From CAXPZW01 sp049594615 (lineage in GTDB: Bacteria; Bacteroidota; Bacteroidia; Flavobacteriales_D; Sanyastnellaceae), in NCBI GenBank assembly GCA_049594615.1, contig JBMYJR010000003.1:45234-109233 (forward strand): a DNA stretch of 64,000 bases. Direction: 5' to 3'. The notes under the pieces were generated by a model that was not told where the DNA came from, ran no database searches, and saw only the letters and a program-made list of their open reading frames with translations. Positions 30,744 to 39,587 of this stretch are shown here, in pieces. A program made the translations under genes and the position numbers. Each line of letters begins with the position of its first letter. The stretch's first letter is position 1.

Positions 30744-33227
30744 CTAGAAGTCGATCTGCAACTTGGCACGGATGCCAAAGCGCACAATGTTGGGGTTGTC
30801 CAAGTAGCTCAGGCGGTACAGGGCATCCACCCGCAGGAATTTGAAGATGTTCTCAACGCCAATGGCCCCTTCCACAAATGGCTGGGAAAGGGTGAAGGTC
30901 TCGTCAGGCAATAGCAGCAGCTTTTCGTTATTGGGGTCGAAGTCGCCGATGACGGTCTTGGCGCTGACCACTTCACGCCATTTCAAGCGTCGGAAGAGCG
31001 GAATCTTATTCAGGAACAACCCCTCCAAGTGGTAGGTCACCGATGCACTCGCCCAGCGGTCCGATACAAACTCAAAAAAGTTCATGGTGTTGAACGCCGA
31101 CTCGTCGTAGAAGAACGTCTCGTTGCCCTGGTGGAGTTGGAGCAAGGGATAAGGGAGGTTGCCGTAGATCTCACCGGCTTCTACCATCACCCGAGCGTAT
31201 CCAAACGGCCCAAAACGCACCTTGTCACGCACGCGTACCACGGCTTTGGTGTACGCGTAATCGGAGCCCAACACGTTTGGTAAACCGCGGCTCAAGGCCA
31301 CCTCCAAGGTGGGGTAGCGCGTGCCCAAACTCACCCGCTCGAATTCCCCACTGAGGAACTTCTCCTTGTAGGCAAACCGCGTGTAAAGCGTGACCTCCGA
31401 AGTCGTGATGGACGGCACCGAAATCTTGACGTCGGCATCGTTGAAGCGCTCGTAACGCAGCGCCCCCAGAGGAGACAGCTGGCGATGGGTAAAGATCAAG
31501 CGGTTGCTCAGCCCGTAGAACCACTCCCGCTCGAACATGGCTTGGTACTGGGTGACGTCGGTCAACTTGTTGGCCGGGTTGCGCCTGAACACACTGGAAA
31601 GCACGTTGTCTTCTCGGAAGGCCCCGTCGGCCTGACCGAGTTGCTCCACGTCTTTTTTGGCGTTTACATAGAGCAGCATCCTCGGATTCTTGTTGAGCAT
31701 GACCCAGGCTCCTCCTCCGTACTTGAAGCGCTGGTCGCGCAGCCCGTAGGCCACGTACCCCTCCAGCATCACCTTGGTGGAGAAATCGTTGGACGTACGC
31801 CCGCCCAGCCTGAAGCGGTTGCCTTCGACCGGATTGAAGCTGTACAAGGTGTAATAGGGCCCAATTTCCACCGGCCCTAGGACCTTGTAACCACTCACAA
31901 ACAGAGTAATGATATCGGCAATGGTCCGAAACTGCGGGATGGTCTGTATGGAGTCCACCATGGCATAGACAGACTGCTCGTTGGCGGTCAATTCGATGTG
32001 CCGCCTTTCGTTCCAATAGGTGGAGTCCTTGTCGGAGGCGTCATCGGCCACTATCACATCTGACAGGCCGCGGTAGAACACGTCCTCCCTTGGCCGGTTG
32101 ATCACAAAATCGTCGTAGGTGGTGGTTTTGCGGCCGTAGAACCCCATGGTCTTGTCGGCGAGGTTGAAGTCCACCACCAGCTCGTCACGGGTGATCATCC
32201 ACACCTCGTTTTCCACCTCATCAAACTCTTGACGAACGCGCAAGTCTTGGATGAAATTGATGTTGGCGTCGCCGGCGATGGTGGCATCCACTTGCTTGAC
32301 GGCGTAAGTAGTGTCGTTGACCCACATCTCACCCACGAAGGTGAGCTCCTGCTTGCGGCGCGGCTGGAACTTGATCAGGTAGCACCACTTGTCCTGGATC
32401 AACGCTGAATCCAGCAAGAAATACTTGTAGAACCCGAAGCCCGAATTGCTCAATGGGCTCACGAAGCTTTTGCCAAAGACGATGACGTTGTTGTCGTAGA
32501 TGTTCACGCTCTGGTACATGTCGCCCAGGAACTGTGATACGCTTTGATTTTTGACCCCAGACACCTTGGTGGCATGGATCATTTCTTTCTCGGTCTTTGG
32601 ATTCTTGCGGAAATAGAAGTCCGAAATGGACTCGGTCATGAACACCGGCAAAAAGGGCTTGGCCTCGCTGGAGTCAATGTTGTCAAATACGAAGTCGAAG
32701 TTGCGGAAGATGCGCCGTTCCTTGAATTCATCGGTGAGGTTGTTGAGGTCAAACTCCACTTTGTTGTAGAGTTCGTACTCGTAGGCCTCCAGCTTTTCAC
32801 GATCGTTGATGGCCTTGTTGCGCAGGACATTACGCATGATGGGGTGAGCAGGATTCTCCTCCTCGGAGGGCTTGATGACGGCCACGTCGAGTTCCAACAA
32901 CCCTTCGCGCATGGCCACGTTGATGACCTGCTCTTGGTCGCGTTTGACCGGCAATACAGCCGTGGCAAAGCCCACCGAGCTGACCATCAAACTGTCCGAA
33001 GCGTAATAGGTTTCGATGCGGTAAAAACCGTCCAAATCGGTGGTGGTTCCCACCTTGGTGCCTTTGAAATGCACGTGCGCAAAGGGCAAGGACTCACCTG
33101 TGGCCTCTACGGTCACGCGTCCACTCACCACGGTGGTTTGCGCCGCGGTGGCCAGGCTACACAGCAGTAGCACTAGCACCATCCATATGCCTGAGCGGGA
33201 TTGCATCTGTTGTTTATACGGTTTCAA
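30744..33227 (-). CDS. DUF5686 / carboxypeptidase-regulatory-like outer-membrane protein
   Basis: An 827-residue protein with a signal peptide (the hydrophobic WMVLVLLLCSLATAAQ). A CarboxypepD_reg-like beta-sandwich covers residues ~33-110 (VSGRVTVEATGESLPFAHVHFKGTKVGTTTDLDGFY). The remainder is the DUF5686 region with a long C-terminal barrel ending RFGIRAKLQIDF. Such proteins resemble TonB-dependent receptor N-termini but lack a plug; their function is unknown. A second ATG at 33206 (MQSRSGIW) may be the true start. It is followed after 15 bases by the SDR gene. Confidence 0.85.
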   Translation of the reverse strand: MKPYKQQMQSRSGIWMVLVLLLCSLATAAQTTVVSGRVTVEATGESLPFAHVHFKGTKVGTTTDLDGFYRIETYYASDSLMVSSVGFATAVLPVKRDQEQVINVAMREGLLELDVAVIKPSEEENPAHPIMRNVLRNKAINDREKLEAYEYELYNKVEFDLNNLTDEFKERRIFRNFDFVFDNIDSSEAKPFLPVFMTESISDFYFRKNPKTEKEMIHATKVSGVKNQSVSQFLGDMYQSVNIYDNNVIVFGKSFVSPLSNSGFGFYKYFLLDSALIQDKWCYLIKFQPRRKQELTFVGEMWVNDTTYAVKQVDATIAGDANINFIQDLRVRQEFDEVENEVWMITRDELVVDFNLADKTMGFYGRKTTTYDDFVINRPREDVFYRGLSDVIVADDASDKDSTYWNERRHIELTANEQSVYAMVDSIQTIPQFRTIADIITLFVSGYKVLGPVEIGPYYTLYSFNPVEGNRFRLGGRTSNDFSTKVMLEGYVAYGLRDQRFKYGGGAWVMLNKNPRMLLYVNAKKDVEQLGQADGAFREDNVLSSVFRRNPANKLTDVTQYQAMFEREWFYGLSNRLIFTHRQLSPLGALRYERFNDADVKISVPSITTSEVTLYTRFAYKEKFLSGEFERVSLGTRYPTLEVALSRGLPNVLGSDYAYTKAVVRVRDKVRFGPFGYARVMVEAGEIYGNLPYPLLQLHQGNETFFYDESAFNTMNFFEFVSDRWASASVTYHLEGLFLNKIPLFRRLKWREVVSAKTVIGDFDPNNEKLLLLPDETFTLSQPFVEGAIGVENIFKFLRVDALYRLSYLDNPNIVRFGIRAKLQIDF

Positions 33228-33314
33228 AGGCTTGGAAGTCCTCCCTCCAATACTTCAACGGAAGTTACCCAAACCACGTATGCGTCACGTCAGCGCTTTT
33301 CCCACATTTCAAGA

Positions 33315-34733
33315 TCAGGCCTTGGAAAGCTTGACCATGTTGGACATGCCCTGTTCAGCGATGGGCATCGATGCAACGTTGATGATAAAATCGCCTTCCT
33401 GGATTTGACCGCCCTTCTTGAGCATGTACTTGATGTCAGCAATCGTGTGATCGGTGGACACCATTTTGTCGTAGTAGAAGGCCTGAACGCCCCAGACCAA
33501 GCTCATTTGGCTGAGGATCTTTTTGTTACCGGTGAACACAAAAGTATTGGCCCGCGGGCGCTGAGAACTGATCTTGAACCCGGTGTATCCCGAGAAGGTC
33601 ATGGTCACAATCGCGGTGGCTTCCACACGCTTGGCCAAACGGCAGGCGTTGTAGCAGATCGAATCGGTGATGAAGCGGTTTTCGTTGGACGCGGTAGGCG
33701 GCTCTTCGTGGTAGTAGAGGTTGTCGAATTCTTCCACTTTGCGCACGATGCTGCTCATGGCGCGGATGACTTCTACCGGGTGCTTTCCCACAGACGTTTC
33801 GCCCGAGAGCATGACTGCGTCGGCACCGTCGAGTACCGCGTTGGCCACGTCGTTTACCTCGGCACGTGTGGGGGTGATGTTGTCCACCATGCTCTCCATC
33901 ATTTGGGTGGCCACAATCACGGGCTTGCCAGAGGAGATGCATTTGCGGATGAGCATCTTTTGTGCCAATGGCACGTTTTGCATGGGGATCTCCACACCGA
34001 GGTCGCCACGGGCTACCATGAGGGCGTGGGTTTCTGCCACGATGTCATCAATGTCGTCGAGGGCCTCGGGCTTCTCGATTTTGGCCACGACTTTGGAGTG
34101 CTTTTCGCGGTCGGTGATGATGTGCTTAAGCTCGATGATGTCACGCGCTGAACGCACGAATGACAAGCCCACCCAGTCCACGTTGTGATCCAGTGCGAAG
34201 TCGAGGTCCACCAAATCTTTGGAGGTCAAGCAGGGCAACGAAATCTTGGTGTTGGGCAGGTTGATGCCCTTGCGTGAACGCAGGATGCCGCCGTGCTTCA
34301 CCAGCAAGGTTACCTCGTCTTTGCCGTTGGTTTTAACGACCTCGAGGGCCAGCTTTCCGTCATCCAACAGGACGCGCTCTCCGGCCTTTACGTCGCGCGC
34401 AAATTCCTCGTAGTTGGTGCTAAAGCGCTTGGAAGTACCTACGCAGGTCTTGGTGGTCAACACCACCCGGCTGCCGGTCTCAAGCATGGCGCCTTCGCCT
34501 TCCATTTCACCGGTGCGCAGCTTGGGGCCTTGCAGGTCGGCGAGGATGGAGGTGTGGCGGCCGAGCTCCTGGTCAATCGAGCGTACGTGATCGATGACCT
34601 GTTTGTGAATTTCATGTTCCCCGTGTGAGAAGTTCAGGCGCACCACATTCACCCCTTCGAGGATCATCTCCTTGAGGGTTTCGCGGGTCGTAGAGGCGGG
34701 GCCAATGGTGGCAACAATCTTGGTTCGTTTCAT
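33315..34733 (-). CDS. pyk: Pyruvate kinase
   Basis: A 472-residue glycolytic enzyme converting phosphoenolpyruvate and ADP to pyruvate and ATP. Signatures include TKIVATIGPAS and VVRLNFSHGEHE at the N terminus, MVARGDLGVEIP, and ESMVDNITPTRAEVNDVANAVLDGADAVMLSGETSVG with the K and Mg-binding residues. The C-terminal domain is complete. It is the last gene of the acpP-fabF-rnc-IPExxxVDY-pyk operon, an order seen in many Bacteroidota. Confidence 0.97.
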   Translation of the reverse strand: MKRTKIVATIGPASTTRETLKEMILEGVNVVRLNFSHGEHEIHKQVIDHVRSIDQELGRHTSILADLQGPKLRTGEMEGEGAMLETGSRVVLTTKTCVGTSKRFSTNYEEFARDVKAGERVLLDDGKLALEVVKTNGKDEVTLLVKHGGILRSRKGINLPNTKISLPCLTSKDLVDLDFALDHNVDWVGLSFVRSARDIIELKHIITDREKHSKVVAKIEKPEALDDIDDIVAETHALMVARGDLGVEIPMQNVPLAQKMLIRKCISSGKPVIVATQMMESMVDNITPTRAEVNDVANAVLDGADAVMLSGETSVGKHPVEVIRAMSSIVRKVEEFDNLYYHEEPPTASNENRFITDSICYNACRLAKRVEATAIVTMTFSGYTGFKISSQRPRANTFVFTGNKKILSQMSLVWGVQAFYYDKMVSTDHTIADIKYMLKKGGQIQEGDFIINVASMPIAEQGMSNMVKLSKA

Positions 34734-34749
34734 GGCTATTGCAGTGCTT

Positions 34750-35151
34750 TTAAAAAAGCAGTACTTCCTTTTCTTTCAATTCGTTGGGTTCAAGCACGAA
34801 AACTGCGGCTACACGTGGCACCTGCCGTACCTGTTCAACCAGGTCTTGGGGCAGCTCTTCTGCGTCCACCTTGAGCAAGTAATCCACCTGGCGTAATTCC
34901 GGAAGCAACACCCCGGCAGCCGTGCGGTTCTTGAGCAAGGTCAACTCAGCATCTTCGGATTCCCATGAGTAGGTAAAACGCGGAAAGCATTGTTCCACGT
35001 CGTTGCGGAGAAGACACAAGTCGTCGGCTCGGGAGAAGGCCACACCTAACTGCTTATTGATCAGCCAGCAAAGGCGATAATCCTTCTCAAAACAACTGAG
35101 GCCCAATAATAGGAAATCGATGTCGTACTCAACGTCCAGCTCTAGAAGCAT
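34750..35151 (-). CDS. IPExxxVDY family protein
   Basis: A 133-residue acidic protein. The sequence LLPELRQVDYLLKV corresponds to the family-defining IPExxxVDY motif. The family is confined to Bacteroidota, usually lies between rnc and pyk as here, and has no known function. It starts 29 bases after the rnc stop and ends 16 bases before pyk. Confidence 0.9.
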   Translation of the reverse strand: MLLELDVEYDIDFLLLGLSCFEKDYRLCWLINKQLGVAFSRADDLCLLRNDVEQCFPRFTYSWESEDAELTLLKNRTAAGVLLPELRQVDYLLKVDAEELPQDLVEQVRQVPRVAAVFVLEPNELKEKEVLLF

Positions 35152-35180
35152 AACACGAAGTTGACGAAAAAAAACGCGTC

Positions 35181-35900
35181 TTAGTCGCGGAACAGACGTG
35201 CACAGGCGTGTTTGGCTGACGCTTGCTCGGCGGCTTTCTTGCTTTTGCCAGTTCCGGTGCCGTACGATTTGCCGTCGATGAAGACCTCCACTTCGTACAG
35301 ACTGCGACCGGAGTCCTGAACTTCACGCACCACTTGGAAGCGCAGCTTGCGGCGGTTCTTCTGGCACCACTCGTGAAGCTTGCTCTTGAAATCCACATCG
35401 ATGTGGACGCGCTTGTTGAGCCCATTCTTCTTGAGGACTTTCAGGATGTGACGCTCGGTGGTGTTGTACCCCTGATCCAGGTAAATGGCCCCTACCAGCG
35501 CCTCAAACGCGTTGCCTACAATGCTCTGGTGCAAGGGCTGCTTGCCCAGGCGCACCTCCAATTGATCGGGCAGGTTGATGCTGCGGCCAATGGCATTGAG
35601 GTTTTTGCGGCTGACGATCTTGGACTTCATCTTGGTCAAGTCGCCCTCGGGCAAGGTGGGGAAGCGGTTGTAGAGGTGGTGGGCTACAATGCTGTCGAGG
35701 ATGGCATCGCCCAAGTACTCCAACCGTTCGTTGGAATTCTTGAAGCCTGAAGCATCCTTGGTGGCCGCAGAACTGTGGCGAAACGCCAAGAGGTAAACCT
35801 CGGTGTCTGCTGGGGAAAATCCGAATTGCTTGCGCACGTACTTCACCACCCGTTCATCCTTGGCTCCGGTCGAACGTTTGAAGAGTTTGCGCAGCTTCAA
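35181..35900 (-). CDS. rnc: Ribonuclease III
   Basis: A 239-residue double-strand-specific endoribonuclease. NERLEYLGDAILDSIVAHHLY is the RNase III signature with the catalytic Glu/Asp, and GNAFEALVGAIYLDQGY holds the second metal-binding Glu. The C-terminal ~70 residues form a dsRNA-binding domain (KSKLHEWCQKNRR...GTGKSKKAAEQASAKHAC). It processes rRNA and regulates structured mRNAs. Its start is one base after the fabF stop. Confidence 0.96.
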   Translation of the reverse strand: MKLRKLFKRSTGAKDERVVKYVRKQFGFSPADTEVYLLAFRHSSAATKDASGFKNSNERLEYLGDAILDSIVAHHLYNRFPTLPEGDLTKMKSKIVSRKNLNAIGRSINLPDQLEVRLGKQPLHQSIVGNAFEALVGAIYLDQGYNTTERHILKVLKKNGLNKRVHIDVDFKSKLHEWCQKNRRKLRFQVVREVQDSGRSLYEVEVFIDGKSYGTGTGKSKKAAEQASAKHACARLFRD

Positions 35901-35901
35901 C

Positions 35902-37149
35902 TCAGTATTTTTTGAAGATGGCCGAAGTGTTGTGGCCGCCGAAACCGAACGTGTTGCTCAACGCAGCGCGCACCTCGCGGTGTTGGGCTTTGTTGAACGT
36001 GAAGTTCAGCTTGGGATCCAGCTCAGGGTCTGGAGTCACGTTGTTGATGGTGGGGGGCACCACATTTTCGCGTATCGACATGATGCACGCAATCGCTTCC
36101 ACGGCGCCAGCAGCACCCAACAGGTGACCGGTCATGGACTTGGTGGAAGAGATGTTGAGGTTGTAGGCGTGCTCACCGAAGACGTTCAGAATCGCTTTGG
36201 CTTCGGCCACATCACCGAGCGGGGTGCTGGTACCGTGTACGTTCACGTAGTCGATGTCTGAGGCATCCATGCCGGCGTCCTCTAAAGCTGTGCGCATCAC
36301 GTTGGTGGCGCCGAGTCCTTCGGGGTGCGGAGCAGTCATGTGGTGGGCATCTGCGCTCAGACCACCACCGGCAACCTCCGCGTAGATTTTGGCACCACGT
36401 GCCTTGGCGTGCTCAAGTTCCTCAAGGATGAGGGCTCCTGAACCTTCGCCGAGCACAAAGCCGTCCCGGTCCGCGTCGAACGGACGGGAGGCCGTGCTGT
36501 AATTCTCGTTGTTGGTGGAAAGCGCCTTCAATGCGTTGAATCCACCTACCCCAGCCTCAAAGACAGTGGCCTCTGAACCACCGGTAACGATGGCGTCGGC
36601 CTTGCCCAGGCGGATGTAGTTGAATGCATCAATGATGGCGTTGGTAGACGAAGCGCAAGCCGATACAGTGGTGAAGTTGGGGCCCCGGAATCCGTACTTG
36701 ATCGAAATCTGTCCGGAAGCGATGTCCGCAATCATCTTGGGGATGAAAAACGGATTGAATCGCGGGGTACCATCGCCTTGGCCAAAAGCCAGGCATTCAT
36801 CCTGGAACGTGCGCAGTCCACCAATCCCTGATCCCCAAATCACCCCAATGCGATCGGGGTTCATGGTTTCGGCCGAAAGGCCGGCATCCGCCACAGCCTC
36901 CGCAGAGGTGATCATGGCGTATTGGGTAAAGGGATCCAGTTTTCGGGCTTCCTTACGGTCGAAATGATCCATGGGATCATAGCCCTTCACTTCACAAGCA
37001 AACTGGGTTTTGAACTTGGACGCGTCAAAACGAGTGATAGGTGCAGCACCACTGGTCCCTGCAACGAGGTTTTTCCAAAATTCCTCGGCAGAATTGCCAA
37101 TGGGAGTCAATGCCCCCAACCCGGTAACGACGACGCGCTTGAGCTCCAT
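35902..37149 (-). CDS. fabF: 3-oxoacyl-ACP synthase II
   Basis: A 415-residue thiolase-fold condensing enzyme of fatty-acid elongation. It has the Cys-His-His triad: SACASSTNAIIDA (Cys), NVHGTSTPLGD (His) and TKSMTGHLLGAAGAVEA (Lys and His). It extends acyl-ACP with malonyl-ACP. It lies 24 bases downstream of acpP, whose product is its substrate carrier. Confidence 0.97.
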   Translation of the reverse strand: MELKRVVVTGLGALTPIGNSAEEFWKNLVAGTSGAAPITRFDASKFKTQFACEVKGYDPMDHFDRKEARKLDPFTQYAMITSAEAVADAGLSAETMNPDRIGVIWGSGIGGLRTFQDECLAFGQGDGTPRFNPFFIPKMIADIASGQISIKYGFRGPNFTTVSACASSTNAIIDAFNYIRLGKADAIVTGGSEATVFEAGVGGFNALKALSTNNENYSTASRPFDADRDGFVLGEGSGALILEELEHAKARGAKIYAEVAGGGLSADAHHMTAPHPEGLGATNVMRTALEDAGMDASDIDYVNVHGTSTPLGDVAEAKAILNVFGEHAYNLNISSTKSMTGHLLGAAGAVEAIACIMSIRENVVPPTINNVTPDPELDPKLNFTFNKAQHREVRAALSNTFGFGGHNTSAIFKKY

Positions 37150-37173
37150 ATACTTCAGTTTGCGTAGGGGGGA

Positions 37174-37410
37174 TTACTTAACGTTCTCTCCGATATAGTC
37201 AATCGCCTGACCTACAGTACCGATCTTCTCGGCCTGGTCGTCTGGAATGGCGATGTTAAACTCTTTCTCGAATTCCATGATGAGCTCCACGGTGTCCAGG
37301 GAATCTGCGCCCAGGTCGTTGGTGAAACTTGCTTCGCGTGTAACCTCGCCTTCATCAACGCCGAGTTTGTCAACGATGATGGCGGTAACTTTTGCTGAAA
37401 TATCAGACAT
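37174..37410 (-). CDS. acpP: Acyl carrier protein
   Basis: A 78-residue acidic four-helix protein. The phosphopantetheine serine lies in LGADSLDTVELIMEFE. It carries growing acyl chains for FabF and other fatty-acid enzymes. First gene of the operon, with a good promoter about 32 bases upstream of its ATG. Confidence 0.97.
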   Translation of the reverse strand: MSDISAKVTAIIVDKLGVDEGEVTREASFTNDLGADSLDTVELIMEFEKEFNIAIPDDQAEKIGTVGQAIDYIGENVK

Positions 37411-37441
37411 GTTCTGTGTTTTTGCGGGTGTTATCCGGCTG

Positions 37442-37469
37442 CAAAAGTAACCAAAATGCTATTCCGCAA
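37442..37469 (-). promoter_or_regulatory. acpP operon promoter
   Basis: Read on the minus strand, TTG (37469-37467) is followed after 17 bases by TACTTTTG (37449-37442), a full Bacteroidota promoter. It serves acpP-fabF-rnc-IPExxxVDY-pyk. Confidence 0.75.
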
Positions 37470-37524
37470 CACCCTATCTCAAGCCTTCTGATTATCAAGG
37501 GCTTGACGTTCATAATCTGCGGAT

Positions 37525-38193
37525 TCAGGGGTAGTCGGCCATGACATCGGCCAACGGCTTGCGCTCCAGGTCAGGCACTTCGGCGTCCTCAGCAGGGTGC
37601 CCTATGGGAATCAACAGGTAGGCGCGCTCGTTGGCCGGACGCTCCAAGGCTTTCTCCAAAAAGTTCATGGGTGAAGGGGTGTGGGTCAGGGTGACCAGTC
37701 CCGCATAATGGATGGCGGCAATCAGAAATCCCACGGCGATGCCCACCGATTCGTTCACATAGTAGTTTTGGGTCTTCTTGCCTTCTTGGTCAAAGTCGAA
37801 GGTCTTTTTGAAGACCACCACCAAATAGGGCGCGATGTCCAAAAACTCCTTGATGTGGTTGGTGCCCAATTTGGCGAGATCTTCCAGCCAGCGGTCGCTC
37901 ATGCGGCCGTTGTAGTTCTCGAACTCTTCCCTCTCGGCCAGCAGGCGGATGCGGTGCTTGAGCTCGGCGTTGGAAATCAACGCAAAGGTCCACGGCTGTT
38001 TGTGTGCACCCGAGGGGGCCGAACTGGCGGTGCGAATCAGGTTTTCCAACACCCGGCGGTCCACCGGCTTGTCCGAAAATTGGCGCACGCTGCGGCGCTG
38101 GTCCATCAGTTGGTAAAAGGATTGGCTCCGTTCGAGCATCGATTGATCGTCGTAATGGGGAGCGTCATAGGGGATAAATCCGTCGGCGTTCAT
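37525..38193 (-). CDS. Iodotyrosine dehalogenase-like nitroreductase-fold flavoprotein
   Basis: A 222-residue FMN protein. RRSVRQFSDKPV and ASSAPSGAHKQPWTF are the FMN-binding blocks. The segment EEFENYNGRMSDRWLEDLAK and the following TNHIKEFLDIAPYLVVVFKK align without gaps to the lid of iodotyrosine deiodinase. E90, Y94 and K115 fall exactly at the spacing of human IYD E157, Y161 and K182, which grip the substrate amino acid. The predicted activity is reductive dehalogenation of halotyrosines, as reported for bacterial homologues. Other nitroreductase substrates cannot be excluded. It is monocistronic by context. Confidence 0.85.
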   Translation of the reverse strand: MNADGFIPYDAPHYDDQSMLERSQSFYQLMDQRRSVRQFSDKPVDRRVLENLIRTASSAPSGAHKQPWTFALISNAELKHRIRLLAEREEFENYNGRMSDRWLEDLAKLGTNHIKEFLDIAPYLVVVFKKTFDFDQEGKKTQNYYVNESVGIAVGFLIAAIHYAGLVTLTHTPSPMNFLEKALERPANERAYLLIPIGHPAEDAEVPDLERKPLADVMADYP

Positions 38194-38242
38194 GGCTCAA
38201 ATATGTCATTCACAAAGTAGAGTGCTGCGCTTATCCAATTCA

Positions 38243-38264
38243 TCCCATTGGTATTGCAATGGGA
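38243..38264. promoter_or_regulatory. Perfect 8-bp inverted repeat in a divergent promoter region
   Basis: TCCCATTG (38243-38250) is mirrored by CAATGGGA (38257-38264) with a 6-base spacer. It lies 50 bases upstream of the dehalogenase-like gene and within the 224-base gene-free gap before the cytochrome gene. A second small repeat, GAAGGG / CCCTTC, is at 38281-38296. Operator or hairpin; no regulator gene nearby. Confidence 0.5.
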
Positions 38265-38417
38265 CAGTAAATTGTCGCACGAAGGGGATTCCCTTCAGCC
38301 TGAAAATTTGTCTTAACGTGAAATGGGGACGGTGGAAACACTTCCCCTTTTCGCATTTCTGGGGGGGCAAGGTACACATCTGGGGTGCCATCCATCAAAG
38401 CCTTTACCTTTCGACCC

Positions 38418-38834
38418 ATGAAGCTTCGAACCCTGACTATACTGCTGGTGCTGGCCTTGGCAGCCTGCGCTGAATCCGCCCCGGGAGTCGATGCCCGCCG
38501 CGACCCCAATGGCGTGAGCGAACTGGCCCTGCTCATGCGCGAGATGACCTCGGATATGGAACGCCTGCGCGCGCGCATCCACAACGGGGAGCACGCAGCT
38601 TCCGAAGCAAGCATCGACCACCTCTTCTCGGCCAACGCCACTGAGCCCGAAAAAGCGGCGTCCGAAGCATTCAACGTCTTTGGGGAATCCTACCTCCACG
38701 TGGCCCACACCCTGGAATACACCCCTGACAGCCTGCAAGGAAAAGTGTACGACCAATTGGTGCAGGCGTGCGCCAACTGCCACCAGGCCCTGTGCCCAGG
38801 CCCGCTTATGAGGATCGAGAAGTTGCGCAGGTAG
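38418..38834 (+). CDS. Lipoprotein c-type cytochrome (class II-like)
   Basis: A 138-residue protein from ATG 38418. A lipoprotein signal (KLRTLTILLVLALAAC, lipobox LAAC) is followed by a helical domain of ~95 residues. The haem-binding motif CANCH is near the C terminus (VQACANCHQALCPGP), as in cytochrome c-prime/c556 proteins. It would be lipid-anchored and face the periplasm, carrying one haem. A near-consensus TACCTTTC ends 5 bases before the ATG. Electron partners are unknown. Its TAG abuts the stop of the convergent mlaF-like gene with no gap. Confidence 0.8.
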   Translation: MKLRTLTILLVLALAACAESAPGVDARRDPNGVSELALLMREMTSDMERLRARIHNGEHAASEASIDHLFSANATEPEKAASEAFNVFGESYLHVAHTLEYTPDSLQGKVYDQLVQACANCHQALCPGPLMRIEKLRR

Positions 38835-39587
38835 TTAGAGATGCTGCTTGACCTGCTTCATGAATTGTGAAGCATACACGAATCCGTCGAGTTCGGGATT
38901 GCCGCTGCGCAGGATGGATTTCTTGTCGCCGCTCCACCACAGGTGTCCCTCGTAGAGGAAATGGATGTGGTCTCCAATTTCAATCACCGAGTTCATGTCG
39001 TGGGAAATGACCACGGTGGTGATGTCAAAATCGTAGGTGATTTCGCGAATGAGGTTGTCAATCACGATGGCCGTTTTGGGATCCAAGCCCGAGTTGGGCT
39101 CATCGCAGAACAGGTACTTGGGGTTCATGGCAATGGCCCGGGCGATGCCCACACGCTTTTGCATACCTCCCGAGATCTCAGCCGGGTAGAGGTCGTTTTT
39201 GCCTTGGAGCTGCACTTTTTCGAGGCAGAACTCGGCGCGTTCACGCATTTCGGACTCGTTCATGCCGGCGAACATGCGCATGGGAAAAAGCACGTTCTCC
39301 AGCACCGTCTGCGAATCAAACAGCGCCGAACCTTGGAACAGCATGCCGATTTCCTTACGGATCTCTTTGCGCTGGCGGCGGTTCATGGCCGTGAAGTTGC
39401 GCCCGCCAAAATGGACCGATCCTTCTTCGGGCTCCATCAGTCCCACAATACACTTGGTCATCACCGACTTGCCCGAACCACTTTGGCCAATGATGAAGTT
39501 CACCTGTCCGGTCTCGAACTTGGCTGAGATGCCCTTGAGCACGTGGTTGTCGCCGAAGCGCTTTTGAACGTCTTTGACCTCGATCAC
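38835..39587 (-). CDS. mlaF: MlaF-type ABC ATPase
   Basis: A 250-residue ATP-binding subunit. The start chosen is GTG at 39587 (VIEVKDVQKRFGDNHVLKG), which overlaps the mlaE stop as GTGA. Walker A is GQSGSGKSV, the signature is ISGGMQKRVGIARAIA and Walker B is YLFCDEPNSGLDP; EPNSGLDP is typical of the Mla family. With MlaE it powers phospholipid trafficking between inner and outer membrane. The substrate-binding MlaD is not in the window. Confidence 0.92.
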   Translation of the reverse strand: MIEVKDVQKRFGDNHVLKGISAKFETGQVNFIIGQSGSGKSVMTKCIVGLMEPEEGSVHFGGRNFTAMNRRQRKEIRKEIGMLFQGSALFDSQTVLENVLFPMRMFAGMNESEMRERAEFCLEKVQLQGKNDLYPAEISGGMQKRVGIARAIAMNPKYLFCDEPNSGLDPKTAIVIDNLIREITYDFDITTVVISHDMNSVIEIGDHIHFLYEGHLWWSGDKKSILRSGNPELDGFVYASQFMKQVKQHL

